Assembly: GCF_020447205.1 (NCBI RefSeq)
Contig: NZ_JAJAEL010000008.1
Coordinates: 103,640 to 167,639 of the forward strand
DNA length: 64,000 nt
Source of the DNA: Thalassolituus alkanivorans
GTDB lineage: Bacteria > Pseudomonadota > Gammaproteobacteria > Pseudomonadales > Oceanobacteraceae
Direction: 5' to 3'
This document shows positions 37,776-47,346 of this stretch, one piece after another (within the stretch, counting starts at the first letter, position 1; each line of letters begins with the position of its first letter). Below the pieces are notes generated by a model. That model was given only the letters and a program-made list of their open reading frames with translations. It was not told the DNA's origin and searched no databases. The position numbers and the translations under genes were made by a program.

Positions 37776-38273
37776 GTGGATATCAGCGTACCGCCCATCA
37801 TCGACCTTGAGGCCTCCGGTTTCGGACGGGGCAGCTATCCGATTGAGGTGGGCTTTGCGCTGGAAGACCGTATGGTACACAGCTTCCTGATCAAACCCGC
37901 GCCGACCTGGCTGCACTGGAGTGTGGAAGCGGAGCTGATTCATGGCATTTCGCGCGAGCAGTTGCAGGAAGAGGGCATGACCCCGCGTGAAGTCGCACTG
38001 AAAATGAACGAAATCCTGCGCGGCAAAACCCTCTATTCCGATGCCTGGAGTTTTGACAGCTCGTGGATGGGGCGTCTGTTTGACGAAGCCGAACTGGTGC
38101 AGCGCTTCCGTATCGAAACCATCAACAAGCTGCTGACGCCGGAGCAGATGGAAGCCTGGCACGACACCAAGAAGTCTCTCTGGCACACCATGAACATCGA
38201 ACGTCACCGCGCGGCCAACGACGTGCAGGTGCTGCAGGAAACCTTTTTGCGGGTAACCGCCAGCACGGTTTAA
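37776..38273 (+). CDS. DEDD-type 3'-5' exonuclease family protein
   Basis: A 165-residue protein with GTG start at 37776 preceded by AAGGA. The DnaQ-like metal-binding residues are visible: D10 and E12 in IIDLEASGFG, an Asp in SFDSSWMGRLF, and His/Asp in the last motif HRAANDVQVLQ (DEDDh type). It probably degrades single-stranded DNA or RNA; substrate unknown. It follows the GspE-type gene by about 80 bases on the same strand. Confidence 0.82.
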   Translation: MDISVPPIIDLEASGFGRGSYPIEVGFALEDRMVHSFLIKPAPTWLHWSVEAELIHGISREQLQEEGMTPREVALKMNEILRGKTLYSDAWSFDSSWMGRLFDEAELVQRFRIETINKLLTPEQMEAWHDTKKSLWHTMNIERHRAANDVQVLQETFLRVTASTV

Positions 38274-38891
38274 CGGTCGTTGCGATTCTGCATAAACTGC
38301 AGCATTAATCGACGACTGTTTTTCAACCTGAAACGCCTTTCCGGGGCAAGCCCCTGGCCCCCTGCAAGGAGAGGTATCTCCTTACGATCCTCTCTTTTCG
38401 GCGCGTCCGGCCTGACTTAGAAAAAAGAGGGCAGCCAACTGTGATTATGCGGCACGCAAAACAATGACTCCGGGCATCCATGCCCTTCACCCTTCGGGCC
38501 AGCCTGCGGCTGTTGAAATGGCTCCTGCCATTTAGCCCGCCCCGGAACGACGTTTTAAAGTACCAATAATTTGTGTCGTTCCGGGGCAGGGTTTTGCTCT
38601 GAAGGCCGCATAATCATTTGGTTGTCTGGCGCCGCACGATCGCCGGTTTAAGCAATCCGCTCAGCCGTATTCCAGAGGAAACTGTGTTTGAGACATGAGA
38701 TTTAAAGGAATACGGCCCAGAAAGCGCGAAGCTGGGGTCGGCCCGCCGGCAAGGGGATAAGTTCCCCTGCGAGGCATTGGGCCTTGATGTTAAAAAATGC
38801 TGTTTTTGTCAGCTATGGTGCTGATTAAAAACTGTGGGACAGCAGTGAGCCCGAATGGCTCGTTTTTTTATGTATGCATGGCAATAAAGAG
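38274..38891. other. Gene-free region rich in nested inverted repeats
   Basis: About 620 bases without a convincing gene. TGATTATGCGGC (38442-38453) pairs with GCCGCATAATCA (38605-38616); inside it GCAAAAC (38456-38462) pairs with GTTTTGC (38591-38597), and GCCCCGGAACGAC (38539-38551) with GTCGTTCCGGGGC (38575-38587). Smaller stems lie at 38472-38485 and 38516-38533. A separate pair CCGTATTCC (38665-38673) / GGAATACGG (38707-38715) follows. It could be a miniature repeat element or a structured RNA. Confidence 0.55.
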
Positions 38892-39821
38892 TCATGCACG
38901 ACGATACAGCATCCCTTTTTTCTCTTTCGCATCCGGGCGCGTTTTAAAGCGCTGGTGCAGCCATAAATACTGGCTCGGATGCTGGCGCAGTTGCTCTTCA
39001 AGGAAGGCATTGGCTATGCGGGCGTCGGTGCTGTCGTCTTCACCGGGAATCGGCAACGGATCATGAATGGTCATGGTGTAACCACGGTTATCGTCGTTGC
39101 GGAAATAGGTGATCGGCATCACCAGTGCGTTACCGGCTTTGGCGATACGTGACGTTGCCGTAATGGTTGCTGCAGGTACGCCGAAGAAATCGACAAAGAC
39201 ACTGTTTTTACGGCCAAAATCCTGATCCTGCGCGTACCAGAGAATATCGCCCTGTTTCAGGGTGCGGATAAAGCCGCGGATATCTTTGCGGGTAAAGCAA
39301 TGCTTATACAGACGGCCACGGTTCTGCTCCATCAGATAATTCATCACCAGGTTATTCTGCGGCCGGTAGCTGACGTTAAAGGTCAGTTTATTACTGAGCA
39401 GCGTGCCCGCCAGATCAAGCATGGAGTAGTGTGCGCCGAGCAGCATAATGCCGCGCCCTTCCGCCTGGGCCGCCGCCACTTTCTCCAGTCCGACAAAGGT
39501 GGTTCTGTTGACCAGATAATCCGGTTTACGGAACCAGGCGATCATGGTTTCCATAATGCCGATACCATTGTCGATAAATACCTGACGTACCAGAGCGCGC
39601 TGTTCTTGCGCAGATTTCTCCGGGAAACACAGACGGATATTGACCTCAACAATATTACGCCGGCTTCTGGCGGCTTTATGCAGCAGCAGTCCGAGGCCTT
39701 TGCCGATACGCAGCTGCACGGCAAACGGCAGGCGGGTAATGCATAGCATCAGTCCGACCAGCAGCCAGACCGGCCAGTGTTGCGGTTTTAACAGGGCTTT
39801 AGGGAAATGCTGCTCAGCCAT
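38892..39821 (-). CDS. lpxL: Lipid A biosynthesis lauroyl acyltransferase (LpxL/HtrB family)
   Basis: Adds a secondary acyl chain to lipid A on the inner-membrane face. The 309-residue protein has an N-terminal hydrophobic anchor (about 17-37) and the catalytic HxxxxD box as HYSMLD (H131, D136). The later segments [37 protein letters not shown] and [15 protein letters not shown] are diagnostic of the family. It overlaps the hldD stop by 8 bases, making an LPS assembly operon hldE-hldD-lpxL. Confidence 0.94.
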   Translation of the reverse strand: MAEQHFPKALLKPQHWPVWLLVGLMLCITRLPFAVQLRIGKGLGLLLHKAARSRRNIVEVNIRLCFPEKSAQEQRALVRQVFIDNGIGIMETMIAWFRKPDYLVNRTTFVGLEKVAAAQAEGRGIMLLGAHYSMLDLAGTLLSNKLTFNVSYRPQNNLVMNYLMEQNRGRLYKHCFTRKDIRGFIRTLKQGDILWYAQDQDFGRKNSVFVDFFGVPAATITATSRIAKAGNALVMPITYFRNDDNRGYTMTIHDPLPIPGEDDSTDARIANAFLEEQLRQHPSQYLWLHQRFKTRPDAKEKKGMLYRRA

Positions 39822-40782
39822 TTAACCAGTCCATATAGCTGAACACACCCTGTTCTACGGTCGCGAAATCAGCGCTGTAACCAGCCGCGCGCAGGGCGCT
39901 GATATCGGCTTCGGTAAAGCTCTGGTAGGCGCCTTTTAAATGATCCGGGAAAGGAACGTATTCTTTTCTGCCGTTGATTTGTTCTGCCGCCGGGCGCTCG
40001 CTGTGCCATTTAATAACGGCATCAGCGACGTCATTAAAGCTCTGGCACTGGCCGGTACCCAGATTGAAAATGCCGCTCTTGTCCGGGTTGGCCCAGAACC
40101 ACAGGTTCACCTTCACCACATCGCCGACAAAGACAAAATCGCGGCGCTGTTCACCATCACCATAACCGCCACTGCCGCCGAACAGTTTGCACACGCCATT
40201 GTCTTTCAGCTGGTTATTAAAGTGGAAGGCCACCGATGACATCGAGCCTTTGTGCTGTTCGCGCGGGCCGTAGACATTGAAATAACGGAAACCGACGACC
40301 TGGCTGGTCAGTGTGTGCTGAATGGAACGCACATACTGGTCGAACTGCCATTTGCTGTAGCCGTAAACATTCAGCGGTTTTTCGTGGCTGCGTTCTTCTT
40401 TAAACACATCGCTGCCGCCGTAAACAGAAGCGCTGGAGGCGTACAAAAAGGCAATGCCTTTAGCCTGGCAGGCGTGCAGCAGCACTTTGGAATATTCGTA
40501 GTTGTTTTCCATCATGAATTTGCCGTCCCACTCGGTGGTGGAGGAGCAGGCGCCTTCGTGGAAAATCACTTCGACGTTATCAAGGATGCCGTCGTTATTT
40601 TTTACCCGTTGCAGGAAATCGTCTTTATCCAGATAGTCGGCGATATCGCAGTCGCTGATGTTATAAAACTTTTTACCATCGCTCAGGTCGTCGACCACGA
40701 TAATGTCTTTACGGCCCTGTTCGTTCAGGGTTTTAACGATGTTGCTGCCAATAAAGCCGGCGCCGCCGGTTACGATAATCAT
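39814..40782 (-). CDS. hldD: ADP-L-glycero-D-manno-heptose 6-epimerase
   Basis: Last step in making the ADP-L-heptose used in LPS inner core. The 322-residue short-chain dehydrogenase-type protein has GGAGFIGSN (6-14), and the catalytic Y140-x3-K144 pair in [11 protein letters not shown], the same positions as E. coli Hld[13 protein letters not shown] and the substrate loop [10 protein letters not shown] are also present. It overlaps hldE by ATGA. Confidence 0.97.
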   Translation of the reverse strand: MIIVTGGAGFIGSNIVKTLNEQGRKDIIVVDDLSDGKKFYNISDCDIADYLDKDDFLQRVKNNDGILDNVEVIFHEGACSSTTEWDGKFMMENNYEYSKVLLHACQAKGIAFLYASSASVYGGSDVFKEERSHEKPLNVYGYSKWQFDQYVRSIQHTLTSQVVGFRYFNVYGPREQHKGSMSSVAFHFNNQLKDNGVCKLFGGSGGYGDGEQRRDFVFVGDVVKVNLWFWANPDKSGIFNLGTGQCQSFNDVADAVIKWHSERPAAEQINGRKEYVPFPDHLKGAYQSFTEADISALRAAGYSADFATVEQGVFSYMDWLNG

Positions 40783-42209
40783 GCTTCGGTCTCCTGAATT
40801 TTTTTCACAATCGCGGACGTTGAGCAGTTGTCTTTAAAGCTCAGAATAATTACGTCGCCGCCGTTGTTCTGCACACACTGACCACCGGCAATCTGCTCGA
40901 TGGTGTAGTCACCGCCTTTCACCAGAATATCCGGCAGAATACGGCAGATTAAACGCTCCGGGGTATCTTCGGCGAAGGGCACAACCCAGTCGACACTTTC
41001 CAGTCCGGCCAGTACGGCCATACGGTGGTCAAGCGGATTAATCGGCCGGGTCGGGCCTTTTAAGCGGCTGACGGATTCATCGGAATTCACCGCCACCAGT
41101 AAACGGTCGCCCAGCGCTTTGGCTTCTTTTAAATACTGCACATGGCCGGGGTGAATAATGTCGAAACAGCCGTTGGTCATCACCAGGGTTTCGCCACGGC
41201 TGCGGGCTTCCTCAACCAGCAGCTGCAGGCTGTCTTCGTCGAAAATACCGGCGCCAAGACGGTTTTCGCTGCGCAGGTCGCGGCGTAATTCTTCCGTGGT
41301 GACCGTGGCGGTACCCAGTTTGCCGACCACAATGCCGGCGGCGGTGTTGGCCAGCACGGTGGCTTGTTCCAGCGGCTGACCAGCGGCCAGTGCGGCGGCC
41401 AGTACGGAGATTACGGTATCGCCGGCACCGGTAACATCGTAAACCTCACGTGCCCGCGCTGGCAGGTGGAAAGGTTCCTGCCCGCGCTGGACCAGGGTCA
41501 TGCCTTTTTCGCTGCGGGTCACCAGAATGGCCTGCAGGTCGTAATCACTGATCAGTTTCCGGGCCTTGGTAACCAGGGTGTCATCGTCTGCGGCAGGGCC
41601 AACCACGGCTTCAAACTCGCTCAGATTCGGCGTGATCAGGGTAGCGCCGCGGTAGCGCTCAAAGTCGGTGCCTTTGGGATCGACCAGAACCGGTACAGAA
41701 ATTTTCCGCGCGGCACTGATCAGATCCTGCGGATTGCTCAGCGCGCCTTTGCCGTAGTCGGACAAAATCACGACGTTGGCGGCGGCCAGACGCTGATTGA
41801 AGTCGGCGTACAGATTGCTGAGATCGGTAGCGTCGAAGGCTTCTTCAAAGTCGAGGCGGATCAGCTGCTGGTGGCGGCTCATAATCCGTAATTTGGTGAT
41901 GGTCGGGTGACTCGGGTGTTCAAGGAAGCTGCAGTTCACATTGGCCAGTTCGAGCATGGCGGCCAGCGCTTTACCGTTTTCGTCGTTACCGGTAATGCCC
42001 AGCAGATCGACGCCAGCGCCTAAGGTGGCAATGTTCAGGGCAACGTTACCGGCACCACCGGCGCGGTTTTCCACGTCCTGAATCTTTACTACGGGAACCG
42101 GTGCCTCCGGCGAGATACGTGATGTCGGGCCCTGCCAGTAGCGGTCGAGCATTACATCGCCAAACACCAGTACGCGGGCCTGGTGAAAATCGGGAACGGT
42201 TACATCCAT
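40779..42209 (-). CDS. hldE: Bifunctional heptose 7-phosphate kinase / heptose 1-phosphate adenylyltransferase
   Basis: A 476-residue two-domain enzyme of LPS heptose synthesis. The N-terminal PfkB-type kinase (about 1-318) has the N motif [21 protein letters not shown] and the catalytic [12 protein letters not shown] near 262. The C-terminal nucleotidyltransferase (about 340-476) has [16 protein letters not shown] with the HxGH motif and ends in the [10 protein letters not shown] signature. First gene of the operon; divergent from waaA with a shared intergenic promoter region. Confidence 0.97.
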   Translation of the reverse strand: MDVTVPDFHQARVLVFGDVMLDRYWQGPTSRISPEAPVPVVKIQDVENRAGGAGNVALNIATLGAGVDLLGITGNDENGKALAAMLELANVNCSFLEHPSHPTITKLRIMSRHQQLIRLDFEEAFDATDLSNLYADFNQRLAAANVVILSDYGKGALSNPQDLISAARKISVPVLVDPKGTDFERYRGATLITPNLSEFEAVVGPAADDDTLVTKARKLISDYDLQAILVTRSEKGMTLVQRGQEPFHLPARAREVYDVTGAGDTVISVLAAALAAGQPLEQATVLANTAAGIVVGKLGTATVTTEELRRDLRSENRLGAGIFDEDSLQLLVEEARSRGETLVMTNGCFDIIHPGHVQYLKEAKALGDRLLVAVNSDESVSRLKGPTRPINPLDHRMAVLAGLESVDWVVPFAEDTPERLICRILPDILVKGGDYTIEQIAGGQCVQNNGGDVIILSFKDNCSTSAIVKKIQETEA

Positions 42210-42357
42210 AGTGTTTTACACGTCTGCAGCTGTCAGAAAAATGAGCAGAGGAGTTTAACATAGAGCCCGGCAGCGGTGTGCTACTCCGTGCGCACGGTCG
42301 CGGCCGTGTTTTTATGTTTCAAATTGCGCCAGCCACTGCCGCATCATCAGCCTGTGG

Positions 42358-42363
42358 TATGAT
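42358..42363 (+). promoter_or_regulatory. Putative -10 element of waaA
   Basis: TATGAT at 42358-42363, followed by the GC-rich discriminator GCCGCGC, lies 36 bases before the waaA GTG. The -35 region (ACTGCC at 17 bases) is poor. Confidence 0.35.
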
Positions 42364-42398
42364 GCCGCGCTTTGATCCGGGTTAACGGCGGGAGTTCT

Positions 42399-43667
42399 GT
42401 GGCGCGTTTTTTTTATTCTCTGTTGTACGCTTTCTTACTGCCTGTACTGGTATTGCGTTTGTGGTGGCGTGGCCGGCTGAATCCGGGATATCGCCAGCGT
42501 CTGCGTGAGCGCTTCGGTATTCTGCCGCATCGTCCGCCGGCCAATGGGTTATGGATACATGCAGTATCGGTAGGCGAAACCCTGGCGGCGGCACCTCTGG
42601 TTAAGTCCTTTCAGGTACGCCATCCGAATGTTCCGGTGATCGTTACCACCACAACCCCAACGGGGTCGGAGCAGGTGCAGCGTCTGTTTGGTGCCGGTGT
42701 TTACCATATGTATCTGCCTTACGACCTGCCTTGGTTCTGGCGTAACTTTCTCAATGCCCTGCGTCCCGGTTTGCTGGTGGTGATGGAAACTGAACTCTGG
42801 CCTAACCTGCTGGCCTGCTGCGAGCAGCGGCGCATTCCGGTGATGCTGGCCAATGCCCGGCTGTCAGAAAAATCAGCCCGTGGTTATGAAAAATTTGCCG
42901 CACTGACCCAACCGATGCTGCAGCGCCTGACTACGGTGGCGGTGCAGAATGCTGCCGATGGCCGGCGCTTTCTCGACCTCGGCCTGCCGCCAGAGCGGCT
43001 TGAGGTAACCGGCAGTGTGAAATTCGATATGGATGTGCCGCCAATGGTACAGGCACAGGGAGCGGCGTTGCGTGAGCAGTGGGGGGCTGAGCGTCCGGTG
43101 CTGGCGCTGGCCTCCAGCCATGCCGGTGAAGATGAGTTGCTGCTCGATCTGTATCCGCGACTGCTGGCGGCTTGTCCGCAGTTGTTGCTGTTGCTGATTC
43201 CGCGTCATCCGGAGCGCTTTGAAGCCGTAACCAATGCAGTACGCAGCCGTGGCTTGCGGGTGCAGCGCCGCAGCAGCGGCAGTGCCTCTGAGCAAACGCA
43301 GGTTTACGTGGCCGACACCATGGGCGAGATGCTGCAGCTGTTAGCCGCCGCCGATCTGGTGCTGGTTGGTGGCAGCCTGATTGCCCACGGCGGACATAAT
43401 CCGATTGAACCGGCAGCGCTGGGTAAAGCCACCCTGATTGGCCCGCACCATATGAACTTCGCGGTGATCGTCGATAATCTGCAGAATGCCGGCGCGCTGG
43501 CACTGGTCAGCGATCAGGCGGATGAGTTGCTGGAGCAACTACAGAATTATCTGAGCGATGCCGACCTGCGCAGCCGTATGGGCGCTGCCGGTCAGGCCGC
43601 AGTCGATGCCAACCGCGGTGCGGTGAAGCGCCTGACCGAACTCTGTAGCGCGCACCTGAAACTGTAA
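42399..43667 (+). CDS. waaA: 3-deoxy-D-manno-octulosonic-acid (Kdo) transferase
   Basis: Adds Kdo from CMP-Kdo to lipid IVA, the first LPS core step, at the inner membrane. The GTG at 42399 after GGGAG gives 422 residues, starting VARFFYSLLYAFLLPVLVLRLWW, the usual membrane anchor. WIHAVSVGETLAAAPL, TTTTPTGSEQV and the C-terminal GGSLIAHGGHNPIEPAALGKA motif identify the family. An earlier TTG at 42372 would add nine unsupported residues. It ends at a strong bidirectional terminator. Confidence 0.96.
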   Translation: MARFFYSLLYAFLLPVLVLRLWWRGRLNPGYRQRLRERFGILPHRPPANGLWIHAVSVGETLAAAPLVKSFQVRHPNVPVIVTTTTPTGSEQVQRLFGAGVYHMYLPYDLPWFWRNFLNALRPGLLVVMETELWPNLLACCEQRRIPVMLANARLSEKSARGYEKFAALTQPMLQRLTTVAVQNAADGRRFLDLGLPPERLEVTGSVKFDMDVPPMVQAQGAALREQWGAERPVLALASSHAGEDELLLDLYPRLLAACPQLLLLLIPRHPERFEAVTNAVRSRGLRVQRRSSGSASEQTQVYVADTMGEMLQLLAAADLVLVGGSLIAHGGHNPIEPAALGKATLIGPHHMNFAVIVDNLQNAGALALVSDQADELLEQLQNYLSDADLRSRMGAAGQAAVDANRGAVKRLTELCSAHLKL

Positions 43668-43683
43668 GCTGAGCTGACAACAG

Positions 43684-43719
43684 CCAATAAAAAACCCGCC
43701 GTGGCGGGTTTTTTATTGG
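43684..43719. terminator. Bidirectional rho-independent terminator
   Basis: CCAATAAAAAACCCGCC (43684-43700) pairs perfectly with GGCGGGTTTTTTATTGG (43703-43719) around GT. It has a T tract in each orientation and serves the convergent waaA and tolC genes. Confidence 0.95.
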
Positions 43720-43734
43720 GCGGAATACGCAGAA

Positions 43735-45066
43735 TTAAGCGCTGGCCAGCCAGCTGTTCAGCGTCTGGATATCGCCTTCGTTCAGGGTGCCGGCGTAGAA
43801 CTTCAGGCTCAGCAGATTAATGATGTAATCGTAACGGGCGTTGGCGTAGTCACGCTGGGCGCTGAACAGGTTTTTCTGTGCGTTCAGTACTTCAACGATG
43901 TTACGGGTACCTACTTTGTAGCCGGTCTGAGTGGCTTCCAGAGCACTCTGGGCGGAGGTGATCGCCTGCTTACGGGCTTTGATATTCAGCGTATCGGTCT
44001 GTACCTGACGGAACAGGCTGCGGATATTCTGTTTAACATCGCGGCGTTGTTTTTCCAGCTGATAATCGGCCGCTGCGTAGTTCAGGGCAGACTGTTTGCT
44101 CTGACCATAGAGCGAACCACCGGCCAGCAGTGGCATTGAGATCTTCACGCCGATAGCCGTAACCGTGCTGTCGGTCGGATCATCACCAACAAAAGGTGCC
44201 TGATCGGCATCGGTGTAGCTACCGAACAGACTGACGCTTGGCAGGTGGTTGGAGCGCGCGGCATTACGCTGCAGACGAACACCGTCTTTGCTCGCTTCGG
44301 CGATCAGGACACCGGCGTACTTATCCAGGCCAGACTGTACCCAGTCAGCCGCGTTCGCTGGCTGTGGCATTTCCATCGCAACATCGGCTTTCAGCGGCGA
44401 TACATCTTCAAAGCGCTGGCCGGTAAGCTGCTCCAGAGCTTCGTAGCTGATATCCAGCGCCGCTTCCTGACCCAGCAGGTTTACGTAAGACAGATCGTAA
44501 CCGGCCTGAGCTTCGTGAACGTCAGTGATGGCAATCAGGCCCACTTCAAAGCGTTGCTTGGTTTGTTCCAGAGAGCGTTTTACGGCTTTCTCTTCTGCCT
44601 GAGCGGTGGACAGGTTGTCCTGGGCACGCAGAACGTTGAAATACGCCTGAGCGGTGCGTAACAGCAGTTGCTGTTCCGCCAGTTGCAGCTGCAGACCGGC
44701 CGCATCATCGCCACTGACCGCGGCCTGATAGGTGTACCAGCTGTTCAGATTAAACAGGGTCTGGGAAGCGCTGACTTCCAGGCTGCTGAGGTCATAATCT
44801 TTATCGGTTTTGACATAGCCACCGCTCACCAGATCAATGGAATCGGCTTCTGAGCTGATGCTGGTCTGGCTGTAAGAAATCTGAGCCTGGGGCAGCAGGG
44901 CACCGCGGGCAATAGTAACGTTGTAGCTGTTGGCTTCACGGATCGCACGGGCAGCGGCGATTTCCGCGTCGTTGCTGGCCGCCTGCTGGTAGATGGTGCT
45001 AAGGTCCGCCGCATTTGCAGCGCCGGATGCTAACAGTGCAATCGTCAGAGAGAGCAGTTTTTTCAT
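43735..45066 (-). CDS. tolC: Outer-membrane efflux channel TolC
   Basis: A 443-residue trimeric outer-membrane channel. The start at 45066 (MKKLLSLTIALLASGAANA) is a clean signal peptide; the upstream frame to 45210 is not family-like. Two repeats of the outer membrane factor domain are visible, with LSTIYQQAASNDAEIAAARA at the start and the paired TGYKVGTRNIVEVLNAQKNLF near the end, matching KQRFEVGLIAITDVHEAQAGY in the first half. It would complete tripartite pumps, possibly including the RND pair at 2084-6377. It is divergent from nudF, the same arrangement as in E. coli. Confidence 0.95.
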   Translation of the reverse strand: MKKLLSLTIALLASGAANAADLSTIYQQAASNDAEIAAARAIREANSYNVTIARGALLPQAQISYSQTSISSEADSIDLVSGGYVKTDKDYDLSSLEVSASQTLFNLNSWYTYQAAVSGDDAAGLQLQLAEQQLLLRTAQAYFNVLRAQDNLSTAQAEEKAVKRSLEQTKQRFEVGLIAITDVHEAQAGYDLSYVNLLGQEAALDISYEALEQLTGQRFEDVSPLKADVAMEMPQPANAADWVQSGLDKYAGVLIAEASKDGVRLQRNAARSNHLPSVSLFGSYTDADQAPFVGDDPTDSTVTAIGVKISMPLLAGGSLYGQSKQSALNYAAADYQLEKQRRDVKQNIRSLFRQVQTDTLNIKARKQAITSAQSALEATQTGYKVGTRNIVEVLNAQKNLFSAQRDYANARYDYIINLLSLKFYAGTLNEGDIQTLNSWLASA

Positions 45067-45242
45067 AGGGGTGCCTTTCGCAGCGGGTATGAATTCGTTT
45101 GGTCCGAAGGATTCTAACAGAAAAAATCGGTTAAAAATGATGCTGATTGTTCCATAAATAAGAACACAGCGTGCAATAGCTCTGTGTGCTGTTGCAGTAC
45201 AAACAGGCAATATTCTTATTCAGTAATATAGGTAGGTCAAGT

Positions 45243-45860
45243 ATGGCGCAAAAGCCATTGCAGTATGGCCGCGACGACGTTGAAATTGCAGCGCGTGACG
45301 TGGCCTTCAAAGGATTTTTCCGCATTGAGAAAATCCGCCTGCGTCACCGCATGTTTGCCGGCGGCTGGAGCGGTTATTTTGAGCGTGAACTGTTCGAGCG
45401 TGGCGAAGCCGTCTGTGTGCTGCTGTTTGATCCACAACGTGATTGTGTGGTGCTGACGGAACAGTTCCGTATTGGTGCGCTGGCCGATGAGCACTCGCCG
45501 TGGCTGCTGGAACTGGTCGCCGGTATGGTCGAGCCGGGTGAGAGCTATGCTGAGGTGGCGCAGCGTGAAACAGAAGAAGAGGCCGGCTGCAGCTTTAACG
45601 AGCTGTTACCCATCTGTAATTACTGGGTTTCACCGGGTGGCACCAGTGAGCGGGTGCAGCTGTATTGCGCGCTGATCGACAGTGAAGGCGTCGGTGGTGT
45701 GCATGGTCTGGCGGATGAAAATGAAGATATCCGCCTGGCTGAAATGAGCACTGCTGAAGCTTATGCGGCGGTGGAAAGCGGCCGTATTAATAACGCTGCG
45801 ACCATCATTGCCCTGCAGTGGCTGCATATACATCATCAGCAGCTGTTGCAGAAAAAGTAA
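45243..45860 (+). CDS. nudF: ADP-ribose pyrophosphatase (Nudix hydrolase)
   Basis: Hydrolyses ADP-ribose to AMP and ribose-5-phosphate. The start at 45243 (MAQKPLQYGRDDVEI) gives 205 residues. The Nudix box is GMVEPGESYAEVAQRETEEEAG, with the preceding LLELVA and the ELLPICNYWVSPGGTSERV loop typical of the NudF type. First gene of the conserved gammaproteobacterial cluster nudF-yqiB-cpdA-yqiA-parE. Confidence 0.95.
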   Translation: MAQKPLQYGRDDVEIAARDVAFKGFFRIEKIRLRHRMFAGGWSGYFERELFERGEAVCVLLFDPQRDCVVLTEQFRIGALADEHSPWLLELVAGMVEPGESYAEVAQRETEEEAGCSFNELLPICNYWVSPGGTSERVQLYCALIDSEGVGGVHGLADENEDIRLAEMSTAEAYAAVESGRINNAATIIALQWLHIHHQQLLQKK

Positions 45861-45863
45861 TAG

Positions 45864-45910
45864 TCAGGCGCCGTGTTAGCCTCATTTATTCTGATACTGG
45901 CGGCGCCTGA
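45864..45910 (+). other. Stem-loop between nudF and yqiB
   Basis: TCAGGCGCC (45864-45872) pairs perfectly with GGCGCCTGA (45902-45910) around a 29-base loop, between the nudF stop and the TTG start of the yqiB-like gene. There is no T tract, so a processing or regulatory structure is more likely than a terminator. Confidence 0.45.
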
Positions 45911-45979
45911 ACGGATTCGCTAGGCTGCGCTGAGCTTGAACAAAGGTTCAGAAGATGGGCAGAGGAAAGGAGAAAGTGA

Positions 45980-46450
45980 TTGCTTAAAAAACGTCAGCGT
46001 TATGTTCCCGATCTGCAGGAAATGGCGGCACTGTGTGAAGCCAACTACCTGCGCTTGCTCAAGCTTCTGGCAGGTGCAGAAGTCGGGGAGGAACGCGTTT
46101 TCCAGCTCAGTAATGACCGCCACAGTGCGCGGGTTCGGCTGTGTGTGGATGAAGATCACCGTTACACCACCATGGTGTCGGTAATGCAGGAAGGCATCAG
46201 CCCGGAATGGTTACAGCCACTGTCGATGCAGGTGCGGCTGTATCACGATGCCAGTATGGCTGAGGTGCTCAGTTATCAGAATCAGCAGCGCTTCGATGGC
46301 CGCTATACTTACCCCAATCCGGCGATGCGTATGCCGGACGAAAAAGTGCAACTGAATCGTTTTCTGGCGGAATGGCTGGATCACTGTTTAAAATACGGTC
46401 AGACCATTCAGCCTATCGTGCTTGCGGACCGCATATTACCTGTCAGATGA
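45980..46450 (+). CDS. yqiB: DUF1249 family protein (YqiB-like)
   Basis: A 156-residue soluble protein with the DUF1249 signatures YVPDLQEMAALCEANYLRLLKLL, RVRLCVDEDHRYTTMV and YPNPAMRMPDEKVQLNRFLAEWL. No function is known. It lies in its conserved place between nudF and cpdA. The start is TTG at 45980, seven bases after AAGGAG; no in-frame ATG or GTG lies nearby. Confidence 0.9.
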   Translation: MLKKRQRYVPDLQEMAALCEANYLRLLKLLAGAEVGEERVFQLSNDRHSARVRLCVDEDHRYTTMVSVMQEGISPEWLQPLSMQVRLYHDASMAEVLSYQNQQRFDGRYTYPNPAMRMPDEKVQLNRFLAEWLDHCLKYGQTIQPIVLADRILPVR

Positions 46451-46539
46451 AGGTTTATTGTGAACTTCATTCCGGTTGATTTGCGCATTTGCCGATAAAG
46501 TTGGAAACTGACAAAAACAACTAGGGACAGGGGTGCAGT

Positions 46540-47346
46540 TTGTATTCACTGGATACGGAAAATACGCTGCGGCTGGTACAGATTACCGACACCCACCTGA
46601 ATGGCCCCGAAGAGGGTCATTTGCTCGGTATGAAAACGCTGCACAGCATGCACTGTGTGCTTGATATTGTGCGTCAGGAACGTCCCGACATCGATACTAT
46701 TATTGTCACCGGCGATCTGGCTCAGGATGGCAGCGTACGCGCTTATCAGCATCTGCATAATGCTCTGCAGCCCTTTGCCTGCCCGGTCTTCTGGTTTGAA
46801 GGCAATCATGATGTACCCGCCAGCATGCAGGAAGTCGCCGAAGACACAGAACACCTGCAGCGCATCGTACGCAGTAAACACTGGCAGCTGATTCTGCTGA
46901 ACTCACAGGTCGAAGGTTCTGTATATGGCCGTCTGGCTCCGGATCAGCTGGAGTTGCTTGAGCGCGCCCTGAGTGAACGTCCCGATCTGCATTCTCTGGT
47001 CAGCTTTCATCATCACCCACTGCCGATGGGCAGCCGCTGGATTGACCGCATCGGTGTGAAAAATGCCGATGAGGTGCTGGCCGTTATCCGTCGTCACAGT
47101 AATGTGCGCTGTGTGCTCTGGGGGCATGTACATCAGGAAAGCGACCAGATGATTGATGGCGTGCGTTATATGTCTACGCCTTCAACCTGCGTGCAGTTTA
47201 CGCCGAAGTCCGAAGAGTTCTCGGTGGATACTCTGGCGCCCGGTTACCGCTGGCTGGATCTGCATGCCGATGGCTCAATCGATACCGGCGTCAGCCGTGT
47301 TGAGGGCATTGAATTTGAAATCGATTACTCGGTAAAAGGCTACTGA
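46540..47346 (+). CDS. cpdA: 3',5'-cyclic-AMP phosphodiesterase
   Basis: A 268-residue class III calcineurin-like phosphodiesterase that degrades cAMP. The metal-binding motifs are in order: DTHLNG, GDLAQDGS, GNHDVP, FHHHPLPMGS and GHVHQ, closely matching E. coli CpdA. The start is TTG at 46540, with AGGGG six bases upstream. It counterbalances the adenylate cyclase CyaA encoded at 58556. The stop codon is immediately followed by the yqiA start. Confidence 0.96.
   Translation: MYSLDTENTLRLVQITDTHLNGPEEGHLLGMKTLHSMHCVLDIVRQERPDIDTIIVTGDLAQDGSVRAYQHLHNALQPFACPVFWFEGNHDVPASMQEVAEDTEHLQRIVRSKHWQLILLNSQVEGSVYGRLAPDQLELLERALSERPDLHSLVSFHHHPLPMGSRWIDRIGVKNADEVLAVIRRHSNVRCVLWGHVHQESDQMIDGVRYMSTPSTCVQFTPKSEEFSVDTLAPGYRWLDLHADGSIDTGVSRVEGIEFEIDYSVKGY

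Noticed and set aside
38797-39066. Short plus-strand open frame at the end of the gene-free region
   Set aside because: It runs into the lpxL gene on the other strand, and has no family-like sequence or good ribosome binding site.
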